A stretch of DNA of 64,000 nucleotides from an uncultured Clostridia bacterium (GCA_944363505.1 CALVUD010000001.1:1-64000); one strand, 5' to 3'. Numbered from the stretch's first letter, positions 1-7,959 are shown. Translations and numbers: made by a program. Notes: generated from the letters alone by a model not told the origin.

Positions 1-46
1 TCTTTTCCCCTTCTCAAAATAATAGTTAGTTATTTTAAGCAAATGA

Positions 47-75
47 TTGAAAAAGATTAGAGATTATGATAAAAT
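47..75 (+). promoter_or_regulatory. Promoter of the PNP-SLOG gene
   Basis: A -35 TTGAAA at 47-52 and a -10 TAAAAT at 70-75 are separated by 17 bases. The start codon lies 20 bases after the -10, with TAGGAG as ribosome-binding site. The gene therefore seems to begin its own transcript. Confidence 0.6.
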
Positions 76-94
76 AACAATATAGGAGTAGGAT

Positions 95-1702
95 ATGGAT
101 AAAAATAATATAGATTCAGAAAACGACAAACTTAAATATTTTTCCGTTGATTTAAAAAAAATTCAAGAATTGGAACCGAGATTAAATTTTTTGTTTGTAG
201 TGCATAATGATATTGAAATGGATGAAATGTTGCATTCTATGAATACCTTAGATGGGTATGGTAAACTTTTAAAATATATCGATGCGTGTGGCAGCAAGCA
301 AAGTTATTTCATCGGTAAATTTTTTAAATATGATATAGTTTTGATGCAAACTGCAGATATGGGTTATTCTGAAGTGGATGCAGTAATTAATACTTTGAAC
401 AGTGCTATAGCCATTTTTAAACCTAGATTTATAGTTATGCCTGGAATTGCGGCAGGAATGGATAAGGAAATTAATATTGGAGATGTTGTAATTGCCAAGC
501 AGATTATCGGTTATGAAATAAAAAAAATAGGAAAAAAAGAAAATATACTTCGATGCCCGAGTTATTATTCGCATAGAATGTTTAATCTTTTTAACGGTAT
601 ACCGACGCTTGATTTTAACAGGAAATGGGAATGCGAACTCACAGATGAAAATGAAATTATTAATAAGAGTCCCAAAATATATAAGGGGATAATGCTTTCC
701 GGAGAAAAATTATTGGATAACCGAAATTTCAAAAAACAGTTGTTGCTTGAGTTTAAAGAAGCCAAAGCTTTGGATATGGAAGGATTGGGAGTAGCCTCAG
801 CAAGTATTTTTAATAGGGTATATGATTGGATTGTTATTAAAGGGATTAGTGACTTAGGGGATGGGAAAAAGAAAACGAATAAGGATATAAATCAAAAGTT
901 TGCCATGCGAAATGCGATAAAGGTACTTAAAGAAGTATTTAACGATACAACTTCTTTTGGAAAAGATGAACTGAAACTGGATTATGCTGAATACAGGATG
1001 AAGAAAGTCATGATTTCGAGTAGCCAATGTGAAAAAGGTGAAAATTTAGAGCTTACGTCAAGTTTTTTAAAACGATTATCTGCAAAACTTATTGAGAGTG
1101 ATATAAAAATTATATCTGGTTACGGTCTTGGTGTAGGTCCTGAAATAATGACGGGAATTTTTGAAGGCCTATTAAAAAAGAATGTTGAGATAAAAAAATA
1201 TAGCCAATATTTTGCAATTTATCCGTTCCCACGAATTGAAAAAAGACTTTCGTCTTATTGTGAAGAAAGATCTAAATCTCAAGATTTTGCATTGGAATCA
1301 TATAAAAAGGTAAACAGAGATATGCTTTGTAATAACGCGAAAATATTTATATTCGCATTCGGACAAAAACTTAAAGACGGCGTTCCAACATGTGCAGAAG
1401 GGATGTTTGAAGAGTTGGACTATGCCTTAAAGAACAAAGCTCTGATAATTCCAATCGGAGCAACTGGAAGCACGGCAAAAAAAATCTATGAAAAAACTAC
1501 CGAAAATGACGATTCTATTAAGAAGTATTATGCGGAGTATTTTTTGAATAGGAAGAAGGAATATGGTATAGAAATTAATATAGAGGATCGTTTAAGGCAG
1601 TATCTTGAAGATCTGAAATATATTAATATCAAAAATTTGACATTCGAAAATATAGACAACATTGTGGATGTAACAATAAAATTAATAAATACTTATGGAT
1701 GA
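95..1702 (+). CDS. Nucleoside phosphorylase-SLOG (STALD) fusion, likely anti-phage effector
   Basis: This 535-residue protein has two domains. Residues 30-285 resemble the purine nucleoside phosphorylase/MTA-SAH nucleosidase fold, with GIAAG (117-121), DMEGLGVA (227-234, ribose-binding Glu229) and KGISDLGD (249-256, catalytic-type Asp253). Residues 303-535 resemble the SLOG domain that senses cyclic ADP-ribose signals in ThsA of Thoeris: KVMISSS (304-310), SGYGLGVG (341-348), PFPR (377-380), AEGMFEEL (434-441) and IPIGATG (452-458). In ThsA this sensor is joined to an NAD-cleaving Sir2 domain; here the slot is taken by a nucleosidase. Inference: a nucleotide-activated effector that cleaves a nucleoside or nucleotide. 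No TIR or cyclase partner is visible, and only 94 bases lie upstream. The gene is AT-rich, which suggests transfer. Confidence 0.7.
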   Translation: MDKNNIDSENDKLKYFSVDLKKIQELEPRLNFLFVVHNDIEMDEMLHSMNTLDGYGKLLKYIDACGSKQSYFIGKFFKYDIVLMQTADMGYSEVDAVINTLNSAIAIFKPRFIVMPGIAAGMDKEINIGDVVIAKQIIGYEIKKIGKKENILRCPSYYSHRMFNLFNGIPTLDFNRKWECELTDENEIINKSPKIYKGIMLSGEKLLDNRNFKKQLLLEFKEAKALDMEGLGVASASIFNRVYDWIVIKGISDLGDGKKKTNKDINQKFAMRNAIKVLKEVFNDTTSFGKDELKLDYAEYRMKKVMISSSQCEKGENLELTSSFLKRLSAKLIESDIKIISGYGLGVGPEIMTGIFEGLLKKNVEIKKYSQYFAIYPFPRIEKRLSSYCEERSKSQDFALESYKKVNRDMLCNNAKIFIFAFGQKLKDGVPTCAEGMFEELDYALKNKALIIPIGATGSTAKKIYEKTTENDDSIKKYYAEYFLNRKKEYGIEINIEDRLRQYLEDLKYINIKNLTFENIDNIVDVTIKLINTYG

Positions 1703-2375
1703 TATTTAATATAATCAAATCAAACAATGCGAATATTAAAAGATATAATAAGAAGATTCGGTCCATTTTAAGTTAATATATAAACACAATTAAAATTTAT
1801 TTTATGCCAAACCGCTGAGATTGGCGAAAATTGCAGAGTATTGAGATCTTTGTTTATATGCGTTTTTTGTTCTCAACCAAGATATTATAAAAACTCAAAT
1901 AGCAAAGTATGTATTTTTTGGTTGTTGCATAAAGCGGGACTTGTAAGGCGAGATGCGGTAAAAACATGTTGGTGGCACGTTTAGCCAAAGCGGTGAAGCA
2001 AATTTCAATTACAAGCTAGGATTGTGCATCGAAAGACGGAATGTAAGCATGCTTAATGACGAGCATCACAAAATCATACTGTCTCGCACAATGAAAATAT
2101 GGAGAAACAAAACATGATGTAAAAAACAGATGAGGAAAACTGTCTTTTTTTTGCGGACGTGATGAGAGCCTTAGGTTGGAGCATCAGGATAGAATAATAC
2201 TAGCCGAGAAAAATCAAGGTTCATATTATTTTTTTTGCAAGATATTATTTTGGTACAGCTTTACGTCTAAAAAGATTCTCCGAAATTTGCCGTTTCCGTC
2301 TCGCTATGGTAGCATAGTCCTCGCAGAAGTCAACGGTCGCAAAATCGTTGTAGTATAACAGAATAATAAAACATT
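1703..2375. other. Long stretch without a convincing gene
   Basis: No credible coding sequence was found between the effector gene and the terminator at 2376. A 60-codon frame at 2176-2358 lacks a ribosome-binding site and family features. A terminator-like element lies near 2123-2151, a weak ACAG/CTGT hairpin followed by eight T. Short complementary stretches such as GCGAGA (from 1951) and TCTCGC (2083-2088) hint at a structured transcript, but this is weak. Confidence 0.4.
2277..2351 (+). repeat. Left arm of degenerate inverted repeat
   Basis: This stretch is an inverted, shortened copy of the region just upstream of the gene at 2563. The shared blocks are GTCAACGG, AAAATCGTTGT, GCAGAAGTCAACGG (GCAAAAGTCAACGG in the other arm) and CTCCGAAATTT followed by CCGTTTCCG. 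The other arm is at about 2441-2555, and a strong terminator sits between the arms. Confidence 0.6.
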
Positions 2376-2412
2376 AAAGCCGAGTGAGGAATTATCCTTA
2401 CTCGGCTTTTTC
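2376..2412 (+). terminator. Intrinsic terminator
   Basis: AAAGCCGAGT pairs with ACTCGGCTTT across a short loop, and the stem runs into a T-rich tail. It separates the effector region from the gene at 2563. Confidence 0.8.
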
Positions 2413-2440
2413 TATGTATTGAATGTGTGCAAATTAAACA

Positions 2441-2555
2441 CAACGATTTTGGCATTGTTCCGTTGACTTTTGCAGACCGTACTTGCAAGTTATAGCGTTT
2501 TTATCGTCCTATGCACCTCCGCTCTTTGCCGGAAACGGTAGGAAATTTCGGAGGT
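2441..2555 (-). repeat. Right arm of degenerate inverted repeat
   Basis: This is the longer arm of the inverted repeat whose other copy is at 2277-2351. It covers the presumed promoter and ribosome-binding region of the gene at 2563, so the repeat duplicates and inverts a promoter region. Confidence 0.55.
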
Positions 2556-2562
2556 ATTGAAT

Positions 2563-3228
2563 ATGGAATTACTGGTAAAAAAATTCTCAAATGGGAAGTA
2601 TGAAAACGAAAGCGAACTCTTTGCAGAGCAAATCTCGGAAGAAACCGTCAAACTGATGGGTGAAATGATTGCGCTGCAGTCTTTACGCACGAGCAAAAAA
2701 TACGATTTTGACGTTGCGGATAAGCTCTATGTCGACTACATTAAAGACTTACACCATATGGGAGAAAAGGATTACGTCGTTACAGATGGATATGATTGCG
2801 CGCAGATTGCAATATGCTTCCTTTGGCAATTTGCAGGAAAAAGCGTTTACGACGATTACGGAAAAGACCGCATCGGCAAGAATATTACGATAAAATTAGC
2901 CTGCTATAGAGAAGTCGGCAGATATATTGACGGGTTGTGCAGAAAGGCTAAAAGGACTGAACATATCGACGTTATAGATTATAAGGCATATCCTGTAGAT
3001 CCCGTTAATTGCTTTGAAAAAGAAGAATGGAATTACGATAAAGCAGATGCGATCATAGAAGCATTGAATCTTTCCGATCTTGAACTCGCAATCATAAATT
3101 GTTGTATGTGCGGAATGACACAATCCCAAATAATGGCTGAACTTGGAATAGGCAGAGGACGTATATGGCATAGAAAAGCAAGTATGCAAAAAAGGTATAA
3201 AATATATGAATCACTGGTAATTAATTAA
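2563..3228 (+). CDS. Sigma-70 region 4-like DNA-binding protein, unknown role
   Basis: The product has 221 residues. I chose ATG 2563 because GGAGG at 2550-2554 is eight bases upstream; the in-frame TTG at 2557 is only two bases from it. The last 45 residues (LSDLELAIINCCMCGMTQSQ, then IMAELGIGRGRIWHRK) look like the helix-turn-helix of sigma-70 region 4. The rest is an uncharacterised helical domain with no visible region 2. It could regulate the neighbouring accessory genes or be a divergent sigma factor of a mobile element. The function is not known. Confidence 0.6.
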   Translation: MELLVKKFSNGKYENESELFAEQISEETVKLMGEMIALQSLRTSKKYDFDVADKLYVDYIKDLHHMGEKDYVVTDGYDCAQIAICFLWQFAGKSVYDDYGKDRIGKNITIKLACYREVGRYIDGLCRKAKRTEHIDVIDYKAYPVDPVNCFEKEEWNYDKADAIIEALNLSDLELAIINCCMCGMTQSQIMAELGIGRGRIWHRKASMQKRYKIYESLVIN

Positions 3229-3404
3229 TATGTTTATTTATCAAAAATATAATTTAATTTCGAATTGGTATACAGAATCAATATAATCGAGTTTTGGAAA
3301 TAATTAACGTAATGCAATTTAAAGTTTTTCAATGTAAACATGACACAATTAAAACTGGTACATAACGCAATTTTTTAATATAATTACTAATTGATATATT
3401 ATAC

Positions 3405-3433
3405 ATGACAAATAAAATAATTTGTTTTATAAT
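3405..3433 (+). promoter_or_regulatory. Promoter of the lipoprotein cluster
   Basis: ATGACA at 3405-3410 and TATAAT at 3428-3433 are separated by 17 bases. They lie 29 bases before the start codon at 3463, which has a strong GGGGGGAG ribosome-binding site. Confidence 0.6.
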
Positions 3434-3462
3434 TAAACAAAAGATAATAGGGGGGAGATTTT

Positions 3463-4374
3463 ATGTATATTTTTACTAAAAAGAAATTTTACTTTTTTTT
3501 AACTGCTGTTATTGCACTAACACTTACAATTGTATTAGTAGGTTGCAATTTTACTAATGCTAATTCTTATGTTGACAATAGAATTCATAATATTGATTTT
3601 GTAACAGCCGCAATTGAAAATACTGGATTTAATCTTGAGTCGTACAATGAAACAAAAACTGGGTTTACATTAAGTGTAACTGCGCAGTTTAAAAAGAGTC
3701 AGCTAACAGGGATTCAGTATGTGGGTACCTCTGATTCTGATGTGGAAGTATCATACAATGCAACTTACGAGGGAAATGATAACACGGTTGAATTAGAAGC
3801 AGAAGCCGAAGAAGTGGATTATTCAGAATCTTTAAAATTTAGCCCAGATTTGAGTGAAAAAGGAAAATTTGACGGGACAATTTATATTGAAGGGCAGGCC
3901 TTTAATGTTTTTGAGTTGGAAGACGAAGAATCGGAAGAGGCTGAAGAATGTGCATTATTCACAGGAATCGTGATAGGAGGAATAGCATTGTGGAAAATAA
4001 TAGCAGGCATTACTGTAGCAACTGTTGCTGCTACAATGGTTTGTTATCCAGAATATTATGTTAAAGGCTTGGAAAAAGTCGCAGAAGGATTAGAAACCGC
4101 TGGAAAAGTTATTATCGGAGGTATGACCTTTATCTTGACGCAAGCGACTTCTACAACTATTGCGCGGATAAAAAGTAACACAGATTCAAAAAAATATGAC
4201 AAATACTATCCGACATATATTGTTAACAAAGCTAATATCTCTGGTAGAGTTTGGTGGTTTGACAAAATAACACACGATCAACCTTCAAAAATAGGCGAAT
4301 TCCCGCATTATCATTCCAGTAAAGGGTATGTTAACAATTATCATATGCATAGTTTTTATGGCACTGCTCTATAA
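3463..4374 (+). CDS. Lipoprotein with toxin-like C-terminus
   Basis: The product has 303 residues. The N-terminus is a lipoprotein signal: basic start, hydrophobic core and lipobox LVGC, which makes Cys28 the lipidation site. Residues 30-165 are acidic and Glu-rich. A second hydrophobic stretch lies near 165-190 (IVIGGIALWKIIAGITVATV). The last 60 residues are His-, Tyr- and Trp-rich (WWFDKITHDQPSKIGEFPHY, then HSSKGYVNNYHMHSF). The layout recalls SAR2788-type putative toxins, but that match comes from memory and is weak. It is followed 13 bases later by an unknown gene and then a lipoprotein protease, and the three probably form one operon. Confidence 0.5.
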   Translation: MYIFTKKKFYFFLTAVIALTLTIVLVGCNFTNANSYVDNRIHNIDFVTAAIENTGFNLESYNETKTGFTLSVTAQFKKSQLTGIQYVGTSDSDVEVSYNATYEGNDNTVELEAEAEEVDYSESLKFSPDLSEKGKFDGTIYIEGQAFNVFELEDEESEEAEECALFTGIVIGGIALWKIIAGITVATVAATMVCYPEYYVKGLEKVAEGLETAGKVIIGGMTFILTQATSTTIARIKSNTDSKKYDKYYPTYIVNKANISGRVWWFDKITHDQPSKIGEFPHYHSSKGYVNNYHMHSFYGTAL

Positions 4375-4387
4375 ATAAGGTAAAAAA

Positions 4388-4876
4388 ATGTGTAATGACA
4401 AAAACAAAAACTTTAATAATAATGCTTGTGACTATTATATTATCCATTCCAAATTGTCTTCGGATAGGATGAATGTTGCTTATAATCAAATTAGATATAT
4501 AATACCTGCTTTCCAACTTGGAGAGCAGGTACATCTTAAAGATTTAGATAATTTTTTATCAAAAAAATATAGAGCAGTTAAAGCTGAATGGAAAGATATA
4601 GATAAGTGCACAAAAACCAAAGTTAAAAGGTATAATAAATATTGTAAAACGGTATTTTGTGTAAGCGAAGCTCATGTGTTAGACGAGGAATATCATTGTG
4701 CTTATATTATAAAAAGAGAAAACTGCATAAGACCATCTACAAATAAAGACGATTTTTTTTACGATCTATTTGTTATTGTCGGAAGTGAAGATAAAGTACA
4801 TTTATCATCTTACTATATCGGCGGTTATTCTGATGGACTTGCAGAAGAGCTGTATGTGTTATGCGGTAATAAATGA
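4388..4876 (+). CDS. Hypothetical soluble protein in lipoprotein/protease operon
   Basis: This 162-residue protein has no signal peptide or membrane segment and no family I recognise. It begins 13 bases after the upstream lipoprotein gene, and its stop overlaps the next start by four bases (ATGA), so translation is probably coupled. The small size, cytosolic look and position after a toxin-like gene would fit an immunity protein, but nothing in the sequence proves that. Five cysteines are spread along it without a zinc-site pattern. Confidence 0.55.
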   Translation: MCNDKNKNFNNNACDYYIIHSKLSSDRMNVAYNQIRYIIPAFQLGEQVHLKDLDNFLSKKYRAVKAEWKDIDKCTKTKVKRYNKYCKTVFCVSEAHVLDEEYHCAYIIKRENCIRPSTNKDDFFYDLFVIVGSEDKVHLSSYYIGGYSDGLAEELYVLCGNK

Positions 4877-5550
4877 TGAAGATTAGGGATAAAGTAAAAT
4901 ATAAAGCAATCATATTATTGCTAACATTATTATTAATTAATATGATGTTTTGCTTGACATCATGTTCGTATAGTTTAGAAAAAAGTATTGAATCCGTGTT
5001 AGAGATTTCTGTATATGATAATGAAAATAATCTAATAAACCAAGGGACAGGATTTTGTGTTAAAGATAGTTTTACTATAGTTTCAGTAGCTCATTTATTT
5101 GAATATGTAATAGAATATGACTATAAAATAATAGCGACAAATCTATCTAATGAAAATTATCCGCTTGAATTAGTATTTAGCGATGTTGAAAATGATATAG
5201 CAGTATTAAAAACAATAAAAGGATTAAATCCGCTTATACTCGAGGATGAACAGCCAAATAATTTGGAAGATATTTATATGATTGGCAACACACGCGGGTA
5301 TGGGCTAGTGTTTAATAAAGGAATAGTTTCTTTGCGAGAAAAAACTTTATTTATTAATGAAACTGAAAAAAAAGTAATTCAAACTAATATAACAATCAAT
5401 CCTGGGGATAGTGGAGCACCTGTTTTAAATAAAAATGGACATGTTGTGGGGATGATGTCTTTTAGATTAACAGATGGCAACGGTCAAAGTGTGGACGGCG
5501 TCAGCTTTTCTGTTTTATTGGAACATATACAAAAAGCGTTAGGCGCATAG
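4873..5550 (+). CDS. Trypsin-like serine protease lipoprotein
   Basis: The product has 225 residues and an N-terminal lipoprotein signal with lipobox LTSC. It has the chymotrypsin/HtrA fold triad: His in VSVAHLF, Asp in ENDIAVLK and Ser in NPGDSGAP. No PDZ domain follows, so it is a minimal protease domain anchored outside the membrane. It overlaps the upstream gene by four bases and probably works with the two preceding products, perhaps by processing the lipoprotein. It is much more AT-rich than the HtrA-like gene at 50195-51493, so it is not a recent copy of that gene. Confidence 0.75.
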   Translation: MMKIRDKVKYKAIILLLTLLLINMMFCLTSCSYSLEKSIESVLEISVYDNENNLINQGTGFCVKDSFTIVSVAHLFEYVIEYDYKIIATNLSNENYPLELVFSDVENDIAVLKTIKGLNPLILEDEQPNNLEDIYMIGNTRGYGLVFNKGIVSLREKTLFINETEKKVIQTNITINPGDSGAPVLNKNGHVVGMMSFRLTDGNGQSVDGVSFSVLLEHIQKALGA

Positions 5551-5731
5551 AAACACTTATCAATAATATAATAGGCATAACAACGTTCAAATTAAATCAA
5601 AATAATGAATAGTTTTTAATTGTAAAGATTTACGATGATACCGCTTAAAATAATATCTTTTATTATTTTAATAAACTGAATAGAAGTTCTCTTTTACTAA
5701 TAGTATTATGTTTAATAAATGGCAGTTAGAC

Positions 5732-5785
5732 GTGCGCTTGGCTATATACAAGTCGGCTCGCTTTGCTCGCCGAAGCCAAGCGCAC
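5732..5785. repeat. 12-bp inverted repeat downstream of rep
   Basis: GTGCGCTTGGCT at 5732-5743 is the exact reverse complement of AGCCAAGCGCAC at 5774-5785. The 30-base interior holds a smaller CGGC...GCCG dyad. It marks an abrupt change from AT-rich to GC-rich sequence and may be an element end. Confidence 0.7.
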
Positions 5786-5787
5786 GC

Positions 5788-5945
5788 ACTTCCGAAGGCT
5801 GAGCGGATAAACGGAACAAAACGGCGGCGACGGGGCGGAGTTTCGCGCTGAACCGCTTGCGAAATCTTCCGCCCATACCGTCGCACCTTGCCTTTTGTTT
5901 TTCCGTTGATTAACCGTCAGTTGCTTTTCGGAAGTTTTGCTATCG
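5788..5945. repeat. 158-base imperfect hairpin overlapping the rep 3' end
   Basis: Nested complementary blocks occur in order. They are ACTTCCGAA 5788-5796 with 5937-5945, AACGGAACAAAA 5810-5821 with 5893-5907 (two-base bulge), GCGACGG 5827-5833 with 5878-5884, GGGCGGA 5833-5839 with 5868-5874 (sharing base 5833 with the previous block), and TTTCGC 5841-5846 with 5859-5864. Together they form one long stem that reaches into the last rep codons. It could act as a terminator, a folded single-strand origin, or a structured RNA. Confidence 0.65.
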
Positions 5946-6909
5946 CTTCCTGGCTTACGGGACCGATATATTCGCCTTCGTCCCAACAGGAAAAGTTGTC
6001 GGAAAGTATGAACTTTCTGTCTTCATGCCCATAGGGACAGAGAATATCTTCGTCCATAACATCGGTCACGAAATACTGATACAGCCCTCTCGAATATATA
6101 AGTTTTTCGCCTGTTTTTTCAAGATACTTCGTAAGATATTTTATCTCTTGCGGAACTTCGGAATCGTGCCGTATCGCTTTGAAATCGTTTCTGCCGAACT
6201 TCTTGCCGAAAAAGTCGTTCTGCATAGTGACACGCATTTTCTTTGCCCTTGTATCGAAATCAGTAACGCTTTCAAACTTGCCGGGCATCGTGCCTTCGGG
6301 GATATAGAATATGCCGTGAAAATGTAGTCTTTGCTTTTCTGGAGAGCGTTCCCAGACTCCTATATATCGCCAGCCTTTCCGTGAGCTGAAATGTTGCAGA
6401 CAATGTTTTAAGGTTTTCTGAAAACTTTCTTCAGTATGCAGTTTATCGTCGAAAGTAAAAGTTACGAAAAAGTTGAACGTTTGCTGATTTATCTTGCGCC
6501 ACATTCTGATTTTACGGCATACGAGATTGCGATGCTTACGTTCGAAATTCTGCTCAACGAAATCGTTGCAACTTTGCTCCTGCTTGAAATAAGGCCGCAT
6601 TTGTTTTCGGATATATTCCTTGCGTTCCTTACGTTTCATATCTCTGCTGTTGTCATAAAGATCGTCAAACAACTCCTTGCGGGTCATTTGCTTGGGAGAG
6701 GGCGAAACAGCCTCTCCCGACGTATTGTTTGTTTTGTGTTCGGACGCTTGTTTTTCGATAATGCTGTTATCTTTATCTGCTGTTTCGGGGAACACAGTAA
6801 CCGTCTCTTCCGCCTGTATGCGCCTTTTACCTGCGGAGGGATTAGGCTTATAAGGTATCCCGATATAATGACCGCCGTCCGAATAAACTTTCACTTTGCT
6901 GTATGGCAT
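5917..6909 (-). CDS. Rolling-circle replication initiator, HUH endonuclease family
   Basis: The product has 330 residues. I chose ATG at 6909 because AAGGAGG lies eight bases upstream; two in-frame ATGs further up lie too close to it or before it. The HUH motif is in QRLHFHGIFYIP, preceded by the core strand NFFVTFTFDD. The candidate nicking tyrosine is in EIKYLTKYLEKTGEKL. These features match Rep/REP_ORF2-like proteins that nick an origin and start rolling-circle replication. The N-terminal 90 residues are basic and of low complexity. It is the last gene of a minus-strand operon with three small genes, probably controlled by the attenuator-like leader. The lack of relaxase features argues for replication rather than conjugation. 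Confidence 0.75.
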   Translation of the reverse strand: MPYSKVKVYSDGGHYIGIPYKPNPSAGKRRIQAEETVTVFPETADKDNSIIEKQASEHKTNNTSGEAVSPSPKQMTRKELFDDLYDNSRDMKRKERKEYIRKQMRPYFKQEQSCNDFVEQNFERKHRNLVCRKIRMWRKINQQTFNFFVTFTFDDKLHTEESFQKTLKHCLQHFSSRKGWRYIGVWERSPEKQRLHFHGIFYIPEGTMPGKFESVTDFDTRAKKMRVTMQNDFFGKKFGRNDFKAIRHDSEVPQEIKYLTKYLEKTGEKLIYSRGLYQYFVTDVMDEDILCPYGHEDRKFILSDNFSCWDEGEYIGPVSQEAIAKLPKSN

Positions 6910-7054
6910 TGCCATGTCCTCCTTGAAAATAAATGTTTTCCTCTTCATTTCTCCCAAAGAAGGATGACAGTTTTGTTTTTTTGTATTTGTTATATAGCAC
7001 GGAACAAACGGTCGCCGCTTTTTTATTCGCAGTCATGCACCGTCCGTGCCGAAA

Positions 7055-7216
7055 TTATGATTTTGTATTTGATTTTTCTGTATATTCACTCATCCTCAGT
7101 TCAAGGGAAGAAACAAAGAGGTCGTATTCCTCGTTCGACATATTATCTATGCTCGGTTGTCCGTTGACATAGATCTTAATGCCGAGAGGATTGTTTTCGA
7201 CCTCGATTTCCTCCAA
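7055..7216 (-). CDS. Small hypothetical protein of the rep operon
   Basis: A 53-residue acidic protein starts at TTG 7216 behind GGGAGGTGA, a very strong ribosome-binding site six bases upstream. It begins MEEIEVENNPLGIKIYVNGQ and ends with TEKSNTKS. The short length and TTG start make it easy to miss. It lies between the 82-residue gene and rep in the same direction. Function unknown. Confidence 0.55.
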   Translation of the reverse strand: MEEIEVENNPLGIKIYVNGQPSIDNMSNEEYDLFVSSLELRMSEYTEKSNTKS

Positions 7217-7248
7217 CGAAAATCACCTCCCATATGTAGTTCAGTTCT

Positions 7249-7497
7249 TTAATTCATTTGTTTTACAATTCTTTCATCCATTCTGAGACGAACGCCTTCC
7301 GGGTTTTGTCTTATTGCAAAATATTCGTCGTATATCGCATCGAGTTCGGGAGTACGGCGAAAGCGGTAGTCTATACCAAGAGTATAGTTTCCGTTTATGT
7401 CGTCCGTGACCCAGCCGATACGTTGAGCAACGATATACTTTTTTGTGCGATAAGTATTGTAAGATCTGCAATAAGCTAAAAACTTTTCTCTTGTCAT
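7249..7497 (-). CDS. Small hypothetical protein of the rep operon
   Basis: An 82-residue charged protein, rich in Tyr and Arg, follows AAGGAGG by nine bases. Its start overlaps the stop of the upstream gene (ATGA), which suggests coupled translation. I see no known domain. Similar short genes often sit beside rep and recombinase genes on Clostridia elements, but this one cannot be named. Confidence 0.6.
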   Translation of the reverse strand: MTREKFLAYCRSYNTYRTKKYIVAQRIGWVTDDINGNYTLGIDYRFRRTPELDAIYDEYFAIRQNPEGVRLRMDERIVKQMN

Positions 7498-7811
7498 ACC
7501 GCGGTCCTCCTTTTTTCTTCGAGTTTGCTTTGGAAATATTCTAAAAGCACTTTGTTTCTTCTTCTGACGTATTCCGTGCTGAAATCGAACTGTTCTGCCG
7601 CAGCTTCCTGAGTGCTGCCGTTGACGTACAGTTCGCAGTAAAGCAAATATAAGTCAAGCGGTGCAGTCTTTATCATTTCCGAATACGTTTGGACAAGCTC
7701 CGTAACCTTATGCGGTATAAAGCGGAAAAGATCGTCGCATTGTTCCTGGTTTGCATAATACAGACGCAGGGTCTTGAGATCCGAACGGATCTGATCGAGT
7801 GTTGTTGTCAT
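7494..7811 (-). CDS. Sigma-region-4-like HTH protein of the rep operon
   Basis: This 105-residue protein follows AGGAGG. Its second half, LYCELYVNGSTQEAAAEQFD followed by FSTEYVRRRNKVLLEYF, has the spacing of a sigma-70 region 4 helix-turn-helix. It is first in the four-gene minus-strand operon ending with rep, and may control copy number or excision; that role is inferred from position only. Confidence 0.6.
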   Translation of the reverse strand: MTTTLDQIRSDLKTLRLYYANQEQCDDLFRFIPHKVTELVQTYSEMIKTAPLDLYLLYCELYVNGSTQEAAAEQFDFSTEYVRRRNKVLLEYFQSKLEEKRRTAV

Positions 7812-7890
7812 TTGCTACCTCCTGAAAATAGATTTGGCGAAACCGCAAATACGACAACGGCGCTTGTTGCGTATTCCGATTTCAGACAAC

Positions 7891-7959
7891 AAAAAAAGAC
7901 CGTGACCGCAGGCAAAAAAGCGAATGACTATGCATTCGTTTTGCCTGACAGCCACGGTC
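7891..7959 (-). terminator. Attenuator-like terminator in the rep-operon leader
   Basis: On the minus strand a long stem is built from GACCGTG/CACGGTC, AGGCAAAA/TTTTGCCT and CGAATG/CATTCG, and ends in seven U (AAAAAAA at 7891-7897 on the plus strand). It lies between the promoter at 8128-8100 and the first gene of the rep operon. Read-through must therefore be regulated, as in antisense-RNA-controlled rep genes of some Gram-positive plasmids. Confidence 0.65.

Noticed and set aside
1703..2152. Retron-type RNA beside the effector
   Set aside because: No reverse transcriptase gene is present in the window and the inverted ends typical of a retron RNA could not be defined.
2176..2358. 60-codon plus-strand frame after the effector gene
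   Set aside because: No ribosome-binding site and no family features; its end overlaps the inverted repeat and terminator, and its composition looks random.
6848..7036. 62-codon minus-strand frame overlapping the rep start
   Set aside because: Weak start context and it overlaps rep in another frame; the strong AAGGAGG belongs to rep.
6025..7172. Long plus-strand frames opposite rep (for example 6436-7167)
   Set aside because: They mirror the coding bias of rep on the other strand and lack starts with ribosome-binding sites.
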